Notes: generated from the sequence alone by a model not told the origin. Positions 1-8,064 are shown, counted from the stretch's first letter. The stretch is 38,887 nt of DNA from Lysinibacillus sp. (GCA_031181585.1 JAPSKP010000028.1:1-38887), one strand, 5' to 3'. A program made the numbers and translations.

Positions 1-103
1 GCACCCCAAAAACGATCGTCAGCTGCAATCTCCCCTTCTTCGCTCTGCGGGATGAAAATAATTCATGTTGCAAAAACATTGTTCTATTAAATTTACTCAA
101 CAT
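1..103 (-). CDS. Start of an unidentified gene, cut by the window edge
   Basis: An open frame begins with ATG at 103 and stays open to base 1, giving 34 residues with a basic N-terminal part (MLSKFNRT, then SSRRAKKGRLQ) leading into a hydrophobic stretch (LTIVFGV) at the edge. A good ribosome binding site, GGGGAG, lies five bases before the ATG. It has its own sigma-A promoter (204-232), and an intrinsic terminator lies between promoter and start codon, so it is probably a regulated single gene or first gene of an operon. The basic-then-hydrophobic start would suit a membrane or exported protein. I do not recognise the family; too little is present to assign a function. Confidence 0.6.
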   Translation of the reverse strand, partial: MLSKFNRTMFLQHELFSSRRAKKGRLQLTIVFGV

Positions 104-118
104 CTACTCTCCCCACAT

Positions 119-153
119 AAAAAAAGCCCTCTTTTCGCCAGAGCAAAAAGAGG
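119..153 (-). terminator. Intrinsic terminator inside the leader of the left-edge gene (candidate attenuator)
   Basis: On the minus strand an 8-bp stem, CCTCTTTT paired with AAAAGAGG (arms 146-153 and 128-135), is followed by GC and seven T. It sits between the promoter at 204-232 and the ribosome binding site at 109-114, so transcripts from that promoter must read through it to reach the gene. This is the layout of transcription attenuation. The upstream IDEAL-domain gene already has its own hairpin at 341-376. Confidence 0.75.
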
Positions 154-171
154 CAAATATGGGTTGAGGAA

Positions 172-197
172 AGATTCATCAGTATTTCCATGAATCT
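172..197 (-). other. 5'-terminal stem-loop of the leader RNA
   Basis: AGATTCAT and ATGAATCT form an 8-bp perfect stem (arms 190-197 and 172-179) around a 10-nt loop. It lies at the predicted transcription start (about 197). It may stabilise the RNA or take part in a switch with the terminator at 119-153. Confidence 0.6.
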
Positions 198-203
198 ACC
201 CAC

Positions 204-232
204 AGTATAATTTGAATAGTATTGTTTTTCAA
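204..232 (-). promoter_or_regulatory. Sigma-A promoter for the left-edge gene
   Basis: Minus strand: -35 TTGAAA (232-227), a spacer of exactly 17, and -10 TATACT (209-204). Predicted start is near 197, about 95 nt before the ATG at 103. Confidence 0.75.
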
Positions 233-340
233 ACGTTTTCTACTATAGTAATTCAGAAACTCGCAGTATCTCTACTATGTCTGTTATCCGCTTCGTTGTT
301 TTAAAGCAAGAAAGCGTCGTCCTATCCTTTTTTAGTATAA

Positions 341-376
341 GAAAACACCGAAGAAATATTTTTCATCGGTGTTTTC
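341..376 (-). terminator. Terminator hairpin after the IDEAL-domain gene
   Basis: A perfect 11-bp inverted repeat, GAAAACACCGA with TCGGTGTTTTC (341-351, 366-376), starts 16 bases past the stop codon of the gene at 392. The descending arm ends in TGTTTTC followed by TTATAC on the minus strand, so the U tract is short and interrupted. Confidence 0.65.
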
Positions 377-391
377 ACGTAGAGGTGGCGC

Positions 392-868
392 TCACATTGC
401 ATAGCCTCCGTTTAATTTTTCCTTTTGTGTCATTAAGTCATAAAATAGTTCTTCGTTGCGGTCAGCAAGTGCTACATCGATCAAACGAGATAGGTTCGAT
501 TCTTCAAGTGTGTGGATCAGCTCAGCAATTTCTGCGTCCAGTTCATCTGTTTCGGCCTTCACTGGCTGGATGTCTCCTGCTGAGTTCTCAAGAATCGGCT
601 TCAGATGCTCATGGACATTCGATACTAAAAGCAGCTGATACAGCGGTAATCGGATAAATCGGTTGCCGCGCTGGAACACGAATACCTCCGACATGTTTTC
701 AACCTGCATCGTGTTCAGGTTGACGATCATTTCCTTTCCTTCAATCGGAATAAAATGGTACACTTCATCGTCCTTCGTAATCGAGAAATACTGGTAAGCA
801 AACACAAGACGTAGTTTCGTTCCCGACACTTTTGTATAAAACGGCTTCATGAACTGCACAGTAATCAT
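392..868 (-). CDS. IDEAL-domain protein of unknown function
   Basis: 158 residues. The C-terminal part (about residues 113-150, containing LIDVALADRNEELFYDLM) resembles the short IDEAL domain, a roughly 37-residue helical module seen at the ends of several small Bacillales proteins. The N-terminal 100 residues look beta-rich and globular and I do not recognise them. There is no signal peptide or membrane segment, so it is probably cytoplasmic. The ATG at 868 has a strong ribosome binding site (GGAGGG, seven bases upstream). It is divergent from the SWIM/SNF2 operon and appears monocistronic. The domain call is from memory of the family pattern; the cellular role is unknown. Confidence 0.7.
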   Translation of the reverse strand: MITVQFMKPFYTKVSGTKLRLVFAYQYFSITKDDEVYHFIPIEGKEMIVNLNTMQVENMSEVFVFQRGNRFIRLPLYQLLLVSNVHEHLKPILENSAGDIQPVKAETDELDAEIAELIHTLEESNLSRLIDVALADRNEELFYDLMTQKEKLNGGYAM

Positions 869-1208
869 ATCGATACCCTCCTAGTAGTTAACGTATTCTT
901 TAGCCTTGTAAAATAATACTGAGCCTGCGTATTTGTTTTCGCCTGATTTCAGGTGTATATGGCTAATCATTTAGTACACTATCAATCGGAATATAGAATT
1001 TAGTGGGTCATAGTATTGTAATGAATGCTCTCAAGTCAAGATGTGTTATTTAATACTTATTATGCCCATACTCTTACTGTTTCAAACTTCATTGAAAAGA
1101 AACTTCCTCCTCGCCTCCCTGTTTTTCCATATTCCAATCTCCTGCGTTTACGCAGTAATTGAATTCACGTTATAATAAAAGGAACGACTTTTTTAGGAGA
1201 GGTTAATT
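869..1208. other. Divergent intergenic region
   Basis: 340 bases between the IDEAL gene and the SWIM gene. It holds a 12-bp palindrome CCTGATTTCAGG (942-953), which could be an operator, and the plus-strand promoter listed separately. No small gene or RNA is evident. Confidence 0.5.
1142..1176 (+). promoter_or_regulatory. Promoter for the SWIM-SNF2 operon
   Basis: -10 TATAAT at 1171-1176 with a weak -35, TTTACG, at 1147-1152 (spacer 18). A small inverted repeat, CTGCG-TTTA-CGCAG (1142-1155), covers the -35 and may be a protein-binding site. The ribosome binding site AGGAGAGG follows at 1195-1202. Confidence 0.55.
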
Positions 1209-2774
1209 ATGGGGCTTTCAATTCCTGTCATTGCACGGGACAATGCCGATTTTATTAATAGAGAGTTAGAAAAATATACGACTGAGCTGCACCCTTCATC
1301 AGCGGAAGATGAAGAACTTGTGCGCCGCTCTGTTTTTTCTGTACGTAATAAATCCGTTCTTTTTGAACGATATAACACGGCTGCCGAGAAGCTGTTTACC
1401 GTTGTGCAGGATGTGCGTCCGGCAGAGGTAACGATGGACTTTCGGTTCCAGCATCTTAGCTGTACATGCCCGCAGCCGCTTTGCCGGCACCAGCTCGGCA
1501 CATTGCTTGGGCTTTACCAATACTATGGCTCTGTTCAGGACTGGGCATCGAAATGGCGGGCACAAAAATCTGTTCAGCTGAATCAGCTGGCTACAGCGCG
1601 GACACCTGAAAGCTGGCAGCAAATGGTGGATGAAGTGATGGGGCACCTGCTTCCGGCAAACCGCCGCATCGAAAGCTATTTAGTACCGTCCATCCTTGAT
1701 AATGCCTATGCAAAGCTCCGCCGCTATACGCCGCTTGAGCGGGAATGGCAGCCAATTTTCAAGCTGTATATCGAGCTTGCGGTGCTGAATAAATTATGGT
1801 CACACTTTCTCGCAACCGAGTCACCTATTCAGTCTGACTACTTCCAATATGCGATTGATAAGCGCTATGAATATGCCGAGGATTTGATTCATGAGCTGAG
1901 CAGTAAATCGCGTTTATTTGCAACAGATCCTTTTTATGATGCCATGCAGGAAAGTGTACGTGAACTGCTGCTGCAGGAAGGAGGCTTCCCGCACCTGCGC
2001 TTCAGTTTCTTCCTGCTGTGCTGGGAACATATTTTCAATGATAAAAAGCGGGCGTTACAGGAGCTGGAAATGCTGTCGGAAGCGGATAATCCTTCTGATA
2101 TCCCGCTTGCTATTGCCCGTGTCGTTTTTTATGTGCTCTTGAAGGACGAAGCAAAGATTCAAGATCATCTCGCACAGCTCGACGCTGAACATATCCAGCT
2201 CTACGAGGCGATTGTTCATTTTGCCCTGAACGTAGGGGATCAGCAGGCTGCCGCGCTTTTGTTAAAGGCAATGCTGCCTCATTTACAACAGTATATTCAT
2301 CAAGTGCTCCCACCGCACCGGCGACAACTGTTTACGAATAGCCTGAATACGTTATATGCAGAGATCGAGCTGACAGAGGCTGAGGAATTAATACTTTATG
2401 GGGCATTTGGCCGCTATGGCATCCAGCCATATTCGGACTATCTGCTGCAAAAAGGGCGATATGAGGAATGGACTGCACTCCATCAGCTGCACCCTTCTTC
2501 GATCCCTTATTTGGAATCCATCGGCTTAAAGCAGGTGCTGTCTGAAAAGCCGGCTGCCGCCCTGCCGCTTTATCATCACTATGCGATGGAGGAGATCCGG
2601 CAGAAATCCCGGATGAACTACAAACAGGCAGTACGCATCTGGAAGCAGATGAAATCGGCTGCTAAAAAAGCGGGCAAGACAACTTACTTTGAAAATTATA
2701 TCGAGTCGGTACGGACACAGTTTAAACGGCTGCGTGCCCTGCAAGAAGAGCTCGATAAGGCACAATTACATTAA
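1209..2774 (+). CDS. ywqB: SWIM zinc-finger protein (YwqB-like)
   Basis: 521 residues. A SWIM zinc-binding motif (CxC-x4-CxH) is visible as CTCPQPLCRH, with ligands C85, C87, C92 and H94. The remainder is helical and repeat-like with no motif I can name. SWIM domains are thought to bind DNA or protein, and in Bacillales this protein is encoded directly before an SNF2 helicase, as here: the helicase starts 17 bases downstream and its AAGGAG overlaps this stop codon. The pair is therefore probably co-translated and works together on nucleic acid-protein complexes. The start at 1209 is fixed by AGGAGAGG seven bases upstream. The YwqB name rests on domain plus synteny; the biochemical role is not known. 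Confidence 0.85.
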   Translation: MGLSIPVIARDNADFINRELEKYTTELHPSSAEDEELVRRSVFSVRNKSVLFERYNTAAEKLFTVVQDVRPAEVTMDFRFQHLSCTCPQPLCRHQLGTLLGLYQYYGSVQDWASKWRAQKSVQLNQLATARTPESWQQMVDEVMGHLLPANRRIESYLVPSILDNAYAKLRRYTPLEREWQPIFKLYIELAVLNKLWSHFLATESPIQSDYFQYAIDKRYEYAEDLIHELSSKSRLFATDPFYDAMQESVRELLLQEGGFPHLRFSFFLLCWEHIFNDKKRALQELEMLSEADNPSDIPLAIARVVFYVLLKDEAKIQDHLAQLDAEHIQLYEAIVHFALNVGDQQAAALLLKAMLPHLQQYIHQVLPPHRRQLFTNSLNTLYAEIELTEAEELILYGAFGRYGIQPYSDYLLQKGRYEEWTALHQLHPSSIPYLESIGLKQVLSEKPAAALPLYHHYAMEEIRQKSRMNYKQAVRIWKQMKSAAKKAGKTTYFENYIESVRTQFKRLRALQEELDKAQLH

Positions 2775-2791
2775 GGAGTGACGAAAACTAA

Positions 2792-5545
2792 ATGATTGAA
2801 ACAGCACCATTTGTAAAGACGCTCCGCTTAAAGATCGAACAAATTCGGCCCGGCTACTACTCATTAATGGCCTTAAACGAGGACGGGCTCATCCATGCTG
2901 CAGAAAATTGGGCACCGTTCCTTTATTACAGATATGAGCCGAACTTTTACGGACTGAACGCCAAAATGGATGAGCGTGACTTAATCGTGCCGATTGCTGA
3001 TTTGCTTGATGTATTGTCACCACGCTACCGGCATCCATTCCTGCGAATTCAACCGGCAGATGCCAAATCGGCGGAGACCCTCAGCCAAATCGAAGAAGCT
3101 CTGACGGTATGGCAAGGAGATGAACTTTGGCAGCATGCCACGTTATCGGAGGACGGTCTTGCCTTTGACTATAGCCAGTCTGACCTGCTGGAGGAGGCTG
3201 CCACGCAGCGACTGTCAAAAGCAGGCTTAACACTGGAGGATGTACCGGCTCTTCTGCCGTATTTCCAAAATGGAGGATGGCCGCTGCAGACAGAACGCAT
3301 GGCGGGAAATGTACAAGTGGCACTCCGGTTAAGTGAACCGCCTGAAGATGAAGAGGACTGGTATCTTGAAACAGTACTTCTTGCACCTGGCTCTGCCAAA
3401 CACTGGACACCTGCAGTGCGAAAGCGGACACTGCCGATTGAAATGGCTCTTCCTGAAAAATGGATGGATTTGTCCCCGGATATCGAACAGCTTCAGCACC
3501 AGATGACAGCCTTGCTGACGCTTGAAAATCATGCGCCGTCACCTAACTACTTCATTCATCTGAGACTGCAGGATGCCGACGTGCGCCATTTCCTTCAGCA
3601 TGATTTGGCGAAGCTGCAGGCACTTGGCTTTGAAATCATTTTGCCGGCTTGGCTAAAAGAACTAAAGCAATCGAAGATGAAGGTACGAGTGAGTGCCGGC
3701 AATACACCGACGAAAAAAACGGCCGGACTCAATGATATTTTAACGTTCCGCTGGCAGTTCTCTATGAATGGACAGGATATGCCGGCTGAGCAGTTCCGCA
3801 AGCTCGTCGAGGAGAAGCGGGAATTTGTCCGTATCGGTACGGAATGGTTCCGCATCGATGCTAATTGGCTAAATGAAATGCGCGAGCTGATGAATCAAGC
3901 CGAGGAAGAGAACTGGACCGTACGTGATCTGCTGTTTCAAGAGCTGCCTGAAACGTTAATGGAACCGCTCGAAGATCCGGACGATGCAGAGCGTGACGAT
4001 CCGATGTTTGCATTTGAAATGCAGAAGTCACTGCAATCCTATATTGAACAGCTGCAGCATAAGCAAGGAATGCCTTACGTAGCTCCTTCGCCGAATCTTC
4101 GGACGGAGCTTCGCCCATACCAGCAGCAAGGATATGAATGGCTTGTGTTTATGCGCGAGCAGCAGTTCGGTGCCTGCCTTGCAGATGATATGGGTCTCGG
4201 TAAAACCGTACAGCTCATTACCTATATTCTGTATACGGTGGATGTCCTGCAGGTAGAAGAACCGGCAATTATCGTCTGTCCAACTTCTGTGCTTGGCAAC
4301 TGGCAGAAAGAGCTGGCCCGCTTTGCCCCGAGTTTAACCGTGCATACGCACTACAGTGCCAATCGTCTAAAGGATGAGCAGTTCACTCAGTTCATCGAAA
4401 AAGAGCGTCCGCACATTATCCTTTCGACGTACGGTACCATTTCGCAGGATACGGAATTCCTGCAGGATCAGAATTGGTCGACGGTCGTATTGGATGAGGC
4501 GCAAAACATCAAAAATATGCAGACACTGCAATCCCGCTCCATTCGCAAGCTTAAGGGTACACATCATATTGCCCTTACAGGAACACCGGTGGAAAATAGA
4601 TTATCCGAACTGTGGGCAATCTTTGACTTTATGCATAAAGGCTACCTCGGCAGCTTCGGTAAATTCCAGGAGCAGTTCATCCTGCCGATTGAAAAAGATG
4701 AATCCGAAAAGCATAAACAGGTGCTTCGCATGAAGATTCGTCCATTCCTGCTGCGGCGTACAAAGCGGGATCCAGATTTAATGCTGAACCTTCCGGATAA
4801 GCAGGAAACGCAGGAATTCTGCCCGCTGACACCTGAACAGGCTGCGCTGTATGAGGGGTTCATTGAAGATACACTCGCCCAGCTCGAAAAATTAACTGGC
4901 TTCGAGAAGAAAGGCCGGATTTTAAAGATGCTGAGTAAGCTGAAACAATTATGTAATCATCCCGCCCTTTATTTAAAGGAGCCGTTTGAAGAAGCGCGCG
5001 TCGAGTTGGAACGATCGGTGAAGGTGAAACGGATTGTACAGCTTGCCGCTGAAATTGTAGAAAATGGCGAGCAGTGTCTGATCTTTACCCAATATATTGG
5101 CATGGGCCAGCTGCTGCAGCACTGTTTCTCAGAGCTGTATGATATCGATGTGCCCTTCCTGACGGGCAGTATGCCGAAACAGCAGCGGGACCGTCTCGTA
5201 GAAAGCTTCCAAAACGGCGAATTTCCGATCTTCCTGCTGTCATTAAAAGCTGGTGGTACAGGTCTGAATCTAACTGCTGCGAACCACGTGCTGCATGCTG
5301 ACCGCTGGTGGAATCCCGCCGTTGAAAATCAAGCGACAGACCGTGCCTACCGTATCGGCCAGACTCAATTTGTGCAGGTGCATAAATTTATTACGATCGG
5401 CACGATCGAGGAAAAAATCGATAAAATGATTGCGATCAAATCAGCCCTCTCAGAGGAACTGATCCAATCCAGCCAGTGGTTAACCGAGCTCGATGATGCC
5501 GAGCTGATGGATTTGATGATGCTCGATACAGCGATGCTGAAATAG
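2792..5545 (+). CDS. ywqA: SNF2-family DNA-dependent ATPase (YwqA-like)
   Basis: 917 residues. The C-terminal half is a complete SNF2/RapA-type motor: Walker A in DDMGLGKT (residues 465-472), Walker B DEAQ (568-571), motif III TGTPVEN, and in the second RecA lobe LKAGGTGLNL and ATDRAYRIGQ (848-857, arginine finger region). The N-terminal 430 residues are a bacterial SNF2-associated region without obvious motifs. The family uses ATP hydrolysis to translocate on double-stranded DNA and displace or remodel bound proteins; RapA/HepA relatives act on stalled RNA polymerase. Its partner is the SWIM protein just upstream. A terminator follows at 5563-5598. Function in this species is inferred from the family only. 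Confidence 0.92.
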   Translation: MIETAPFVKTLRLKIEQIRPGYYSLMALNEDGLIHAAENWAPFLYYRYEPNFYGLNAKMDERDLIVPIADLLDVLSPRYRHPFLRIQPADAKSAETLSQIEEALTVWQGDELWQHATLSEDGLAFDYSQSDLLEEAATQRLSKAGLTLEDVPALLPYFQNGGWPLQTERMAGNVQVALRLSEPPEDEEDWYLETVLLAPGSAKHWTPAVRKRTLPIEMALPEKWMDLSPDIEQLQHQMTALLTLENHAPSPNYFIHLRLQDADVRHFLQHDLAKLQALGFEIILPAWLKELKQSKMKVRVSAGNTPTKKTAGLNDILTFRWQFSMNGQDMPAEQFRKLVEEKREFVRIGTEWFRIDANWLNEMRELMNQAEEENWTVRDLLFQELPETLMEPLEDPDDAERDDPMFAFEMQKSLQSYIEQLQHKQGMPYVAPSPNLRTELRPYQQQGYEWLVFMREQQFGACLADDMGLGKTVQLITYILYTVDVLQVEEPAIIVCPTSVLGNWQKELARFAPSLTVHTHYSANRLKDEQFTQFIEKERPHIILSTYGTISQDTEFLQDQNWSTVVLDEAQNIKNMQTLQSRSIRKLKGTHHIALTGTPVENRLSELWAIFDFMHKGYLGSFGKFQEQFILPIEKDESEKHKQVLRMKIRPFLLRRTKRDPDLMLNLPDKQETQEFCPLTPEQAALYEGFIEDTLAQLEKLTGFEKKGRILKMLSKLKQLCNHPALYLKEPFEEARVELERSVKVKRIVQLAAEIVENGEQCLIFTQYIGMGQLLQHCFSELYDIDVPFLTGSMPKQQRDRLVESFQNGEFPIFLLSLKAGGTGLNLTAANHVLHADRWWNPAVENQATDRAYRIGQTQFVQVHKFITIGTIEEKIDKMIAIKSALSEELIQSSQWLTELDDAELMDLMMLDTAMLK

Positions 5546-5562
5546 CTTTTATACGTAATTAG

Positions 5563-5598
5563 GCTCTTCCTTCCTATTTTGTGAGGGAGGGCTTTTTT
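5563..5598 (+). terminator. Terminator of the SWIM-SNF2 operon
   Basis: GCTCTTCCTT pairs with GAGGGAGGGC (10 bp with several G-U pairs) and is followed by TTTTTT, 18 bases after the stop of the helicase. Confidence 0.8.
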
Positions 5599-5700
5599 AT
5601 TGCGTGAATTTCGGGTGGTATTGCGCGAATTATAACTTTCAGCCTATAAGGCATACCGCTTTCTCTCCTTTAATAGGCTCGGGACTTCTCCATAATAAAA

Positions 5701-5740
5701 AGAGGGAGCCTTTTATGCCATGTGCATGAAAGGCTCTTTG
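5701..5740 (-). terminator. Terminator of ssbB
   Basis: GAGCCTTT and AAAGGCTC (5706-5713 and 5729-5736), with inner ATG/CAT pairs, form a stable hairpin. On the minus strand it is followed by CCTCTTTTTATT. It lies about 190 bases past the ssbB stop. The rest of the 377-base gap (5546-5922) shows no other clear element. Confidence 0.65.
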
Positions 5741-5922
5741 ATCGGTTTCTTAGCTATATTCAGTTGTAAATTAGGAGAATAACGGCATAGATAGCGAATA
5801 TGCCGGTATTGATTTTGTGGGGGTCAATCATTGTACAGTCGTTTTTACAGATTTGTTGTGAACATTGACTTGCTATAACGAAAAGCAATTCGTTGTGTTG
5901 TTTACCTTCTTACAATCGCGTA

Positions 5923-6363
5923 TTACGTTGTCACTGGTTTTGCATCTGCTTCCTCATCCTCAGAAGGAAGTACAAAATGCGCTGTTACATCTACCTCTTG
6001 CTGTACTGCATAGTTTGAAGCATTAGAAGCGGGCTGCCCTTCCCGCTGTTTCAAGGCATAAAATCGGACGTCCTCGACAACGACTTCTGTATTGTATACT
6101 CTGACGTTGTCCTTATTTACATAGGAACTGGATTGCAGACGACCATTGACACCGACGAGCGACCCCTTGCCGCAATAAGTTGCAATTCGTTCCGCAAGCT
6201 TTCCCCATGCGACGCATAACAGATAGTCAGCGTCGACTGTGCCCTGGCTGTTGCGGAAATTGCGATTAATGGCAAGTACAAAATTTACTGTCACCTTGCG
6301 ATCAGATAACTGCCGAAGTGCCGGATCTTTTGTCAATCGTCCAACGAGCCCGACTTGATTCAT
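5923..6363 (-). CDS. ssbB: Single-stranded DNA-binding protein, SsbB type
   Basis: 146 residues from the ATG at 6363. The OB fold covers about residues 1-105, beginning MNQVGLVGRLTKDPALRQ, with the conserved VAWGKLAERI. The tail is short and ends EADAKPVTT, so it lacks the acidic DDDIPF-like tip used by housekeeping SSB to recruit partners. That tail and the position near ywpF and ywqA/B match SsbB (YwpH), the competence-related paralogue that coats incoming single strands. The in-frame extension upstream to 6450 is rejected because GGGAGGTG lies correctly before 6363. I could not find a convincing competence-type (ComK) box upstream. Confidence 0.88.
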   Translation of the reverse strand: MNQVGLVGRLTKDPALRQLSDRKVTVNFVLAINRNFRNSQGTVDADYLLCVAWGKLAERIATYCGKGSLVGVNGRLQSSSYVNKDNVRVYNTEVVVEDVRFYALKQREGQPASNASNYAVQQEVDVTAHFVLPSEDEEADAKPVTT

Positions 6364-6572
6364 TACTTCACCTCCCTTCATTACAGCCATCATAATGCAG
6401 GAGGATCCGCTCGCGCAAAGCACGAAAATACAGATTTGTGCATACATCAAGGAACCAAATATTCATTTTGTCTATAGCTGAAAATAAAAAGGCAAAGGAT
6501 TTTATTTAACAATGCTCATACTACTTATGTTCATGAAATTGACTGATTTTTCGAATTTGGCAACTTTCAATA

Positions 6573-6581
6573 TGGTATAAT
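6573..6581 (+). promoter_or_regulatory. Extended -10 promoter for ywpF
   Basis: TGG followed by TATAAT (6576-6581) gives an extended -10 with no good -35 at 17 bases. The ribosome binding site GGGGTG follows before the ATG at 6610. Confidence 0.6.
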
Positions 6582-6609
6582 AACCGTAAAAAGAAAATGG
6601 GGTGAAAAA

Positions 6610-7038
6610 ATGAAGACCTTTAAAATGCTGTCTTTCGACTTATTAACTTCTACTGGCAGCACGCAAAGCATCCCGTTAACAGACGGCATTATTATCAATC
6701 AGGAAAACAGCCATAACTCGTGGATTTTGGAGCTGTATATCGCTAACGATTATCGAGGGTTCTTCGATCCGTTGGTAGTATCCCATGATGTATTTGAAGC
6801 CCGTGCCGTCATTTCATTTCCAGATAATGAGCCAGCACCCTTTTCACTTGTTGTCACTAAAATTATAGAAATTGGCGACTATGTATCGGTATTATGCAAA
6901 GGAACTTTAAAAGCGCAGCGAAAACGGTATGCAGAGCTATTATTGCAGGAATTAATTGCAGAAGGGCTCCCGAACGACGAGCTGCTTACTCGTTTTGAGC
7001 GCGGCATGAAAGAACGTCCAAAATTAAAAAATACGTAA
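6610..7038 (+). CDS. ywpF: YwpF-like protein
   Basis: 142 residues with no signal peptide, membrane helix or known catalytic motif. It starts MKTFKMLSFDLL and has alternating hydrophobic strands in the first 100 residues, then a charged helical C-terminus. It resembles the small YwpF family of Bacillales and sits where that gene is expected, next to and divergent from ssbB. The family has no established biochemical function. It is transcribed alone on the plus strand and ends in a bidirectional terminator shared with the lipoprotein gene. Confidence 0.6.
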   Translation: MKTFKMLSFDLLTSTGSTQSIPLTDGIIINQENSHNSWILELYIANDYRGFFDPLVVSHDVFEARAVISFPDNEPAPFSLVVTKIIEIGDYVSVLCKGTLKAQRKRYAELLLQELIAEGLPNDELLTRFERGMKERPKLKNT

Positions 7039-7080
7039 CAAAAGCGTGACTGCCATTTAGCAGCCGCGCTTTTGTTGTTT
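7038..7080. terminator. Bidirectional terminator between ywpF and the lipoprotein gene
   Basis: ACAAAAGCG and CGCTTTTGT (7038-7046 and 7067-7075) pair, with a further inner CTGC/GCAG stem. The hairpin is followed by a T-rich stretch on the plus strand and by TACGTATTTTTT on the minus strand, so it can serve both convergent genes. Confidence 0.8.
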
Positions 7081-7082
7081 TG

Positions 7083-7586
7083 TTATCGAGTTGTATCGCG
7101 ATCGACACGGTTTTCTACATCGTCTACCATATCATTCCCGTCATCGACGATTCGGTCAGCTGCTCCTTCTACACCGTTAGCAGCGTCATCAAGAACGTTG
7201 TTGTTATTATTGTTATTATTGTTATCGTTCCCTCTTATACCGGCATCTGGGCCGCCATTACGGTTTGTACCGTTATTGCCTTCCTCACCGTTGTTGCCGC
7301 CAGCACCATTCATATTGTTGCCGCCGTTAGAGGTAGCTCCATTGTTGCCGTTGTTATCTTTATTTGATGTCGGTGAATCGACATTGGCATTATCGCCGTT
7401 CATATAAAGACCTTCAGAGCCGTTATAATCGTTATTGATGCCGTCGATTCCATTATCATCATGGGGTGTCACAAGATCACTTGCACCTTGGTCCTCCATT
7501 GGTGTTTCGTCATCGTTATTGTTGTTACATGCTGCTAATGCACCCGTCATCAATACAACAGTTAAGCCAAATTTCCATTTTGACAT
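7083..7586 (-). CDS. Asn-rich low-complexity lipoprotein
   Basis: 167 residues from the ATG at 7586, chosen because AAAGGAGGG lies just upstream; an earlier in-frame ATG at 7613 has no such signal. The signal peptide MSKWKFGLTVVLMTGALAAC has a lipobox LAAC with C20 as the lipid-modified residue, so the product should be anchored on the outside of the membrane. The mature part is dominated by Asn, Gly and Asp, including a run of nine Asn, then a more ordered acidic helical tail containing DDGNDMVDDVENRVDRDTTR. I do not recognise a family. The disordered, very hydrophilic body suggests a surface spacer or matrix component rather than an enzyme, but this is inference. Confidence 0.8.
   Translation of the reverse strand: MSKWKFGLTVVLMTGALAACNNNNDDETPMEDQGASDLVTPHDDNGIDGINNDYNGSEGLYMNGDNANVDSPTSNKDNNGNNGATSNGGNNMNGAGGNNGEEGNNGTNRNGGPDAGIRGNDNNNNNNNNNVLDDAANGVEGAADRIVDDGNDMVDDVENRVDRDTTR
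7197..7228 (-). repeat. Trinucleotide repeat encoding an Asn run
   Basis: Repeated AAC/AAT codons on the minus strand (GTT/ATT on plus) encode nine consecutive Asn in the lipoprotein. Such tracts can expand or contract in whole codons during replication. Confidence 0.75.
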
Positions 7587-7664
7587 AAAAAATTCCCTCC
7601 TTTCTCGCCTCATGATTAACTACAATGTAGTCAACAGTAGAGTGCCCGGGAAAAGAGGGAACTA

Positions 7665-7678
7665 TCCTAAACTTAGGA
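7665..7678. repeat. 14-bp palindrome after the gene at 7681
   Basis: TCCTAA-AC-TTAGGA lies three bases beyond the stop codon of the unknown protein. There is no T tract on the minus strand, so it is not a classical terminator; it could be an operator for the lipoprotein gene. Confidence 0.4.
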
Positions 7679-7680
7679 AT

Positions 7681-8064
7681 CTATTTTAATCGTTGTTTTA
7701 AAAGTTGCTCCACATAAGCCGCTTCTGCCTTGCAATGAAACGTATAGTTCGTACCTAATTGCTTCTGCATTTTTTCAATTGCTTCAATTTGTTTCTTTGT
7801 CGGCTTTTCATTTAGAATTTTTTCAATAACTTCGTCGATCTTCTTCGCCATTTCTTCGTGGAATTCATGGCTCATCAATACTTCCTGCGGCACTTTATCA
7901 AACCAAGCTGCGTTTTCCGTAAAATATTTTTGCCAACTAGCGACAAAATCTTCCATTGAGAATTTATCTTCATCCCAGCCAATACTCGCCAAATACGACT
8001 CAAAAGACGTTGAGATAGAACGGGTAATGCTTATTTTGACGCCTGAAGACAGTTCTTTATACAT
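7681..8064 (-). CDS. Small cytoplasmic protein of unknown function
   Basis: 127 residues starting MYKELSSGVKISITRS. It is mostly helical and charged, with no signal peptide, membrane helix or recognised motif. The start at 8064 is supported by AGGAGG at 8075-8080. It is preceded by its own promoter (8132-8160) and followed directly by a small palindrome (7665-7678). By position it could correspond to YwpG of B. subtilis, which has a similar length, but I cannot confirm this from sequence, so no symbol is given. Confidence 0.7.
   Translation of the reverse strand: MYKELSSGVKISITRSISTSFESYLASIGWDEDKFSMEDFVASWQKYFTENAAWFDKVPQEVLMSHEFHEEMAKKIDEVIEKILNEKPTKKQIEAIEKMQKQLGTNYTFHCKAEAAYVEQLLKQRLK

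Noticed and set aside
6364..6609. ComK boxes upstream of ssbB
   Set aside because: A-runs and T-runs exist but not with AAAA-N5-TTTT spacing in a proper pair.
7072..7407. Long plus-strand frames opposite the lipoprotein gene
   Set aside because: They mirror the Asn/Gly codon repeats of the lipoprotein and give low-complexity Leu/Ser or Val/Ile proteins without a ribosome binding site.
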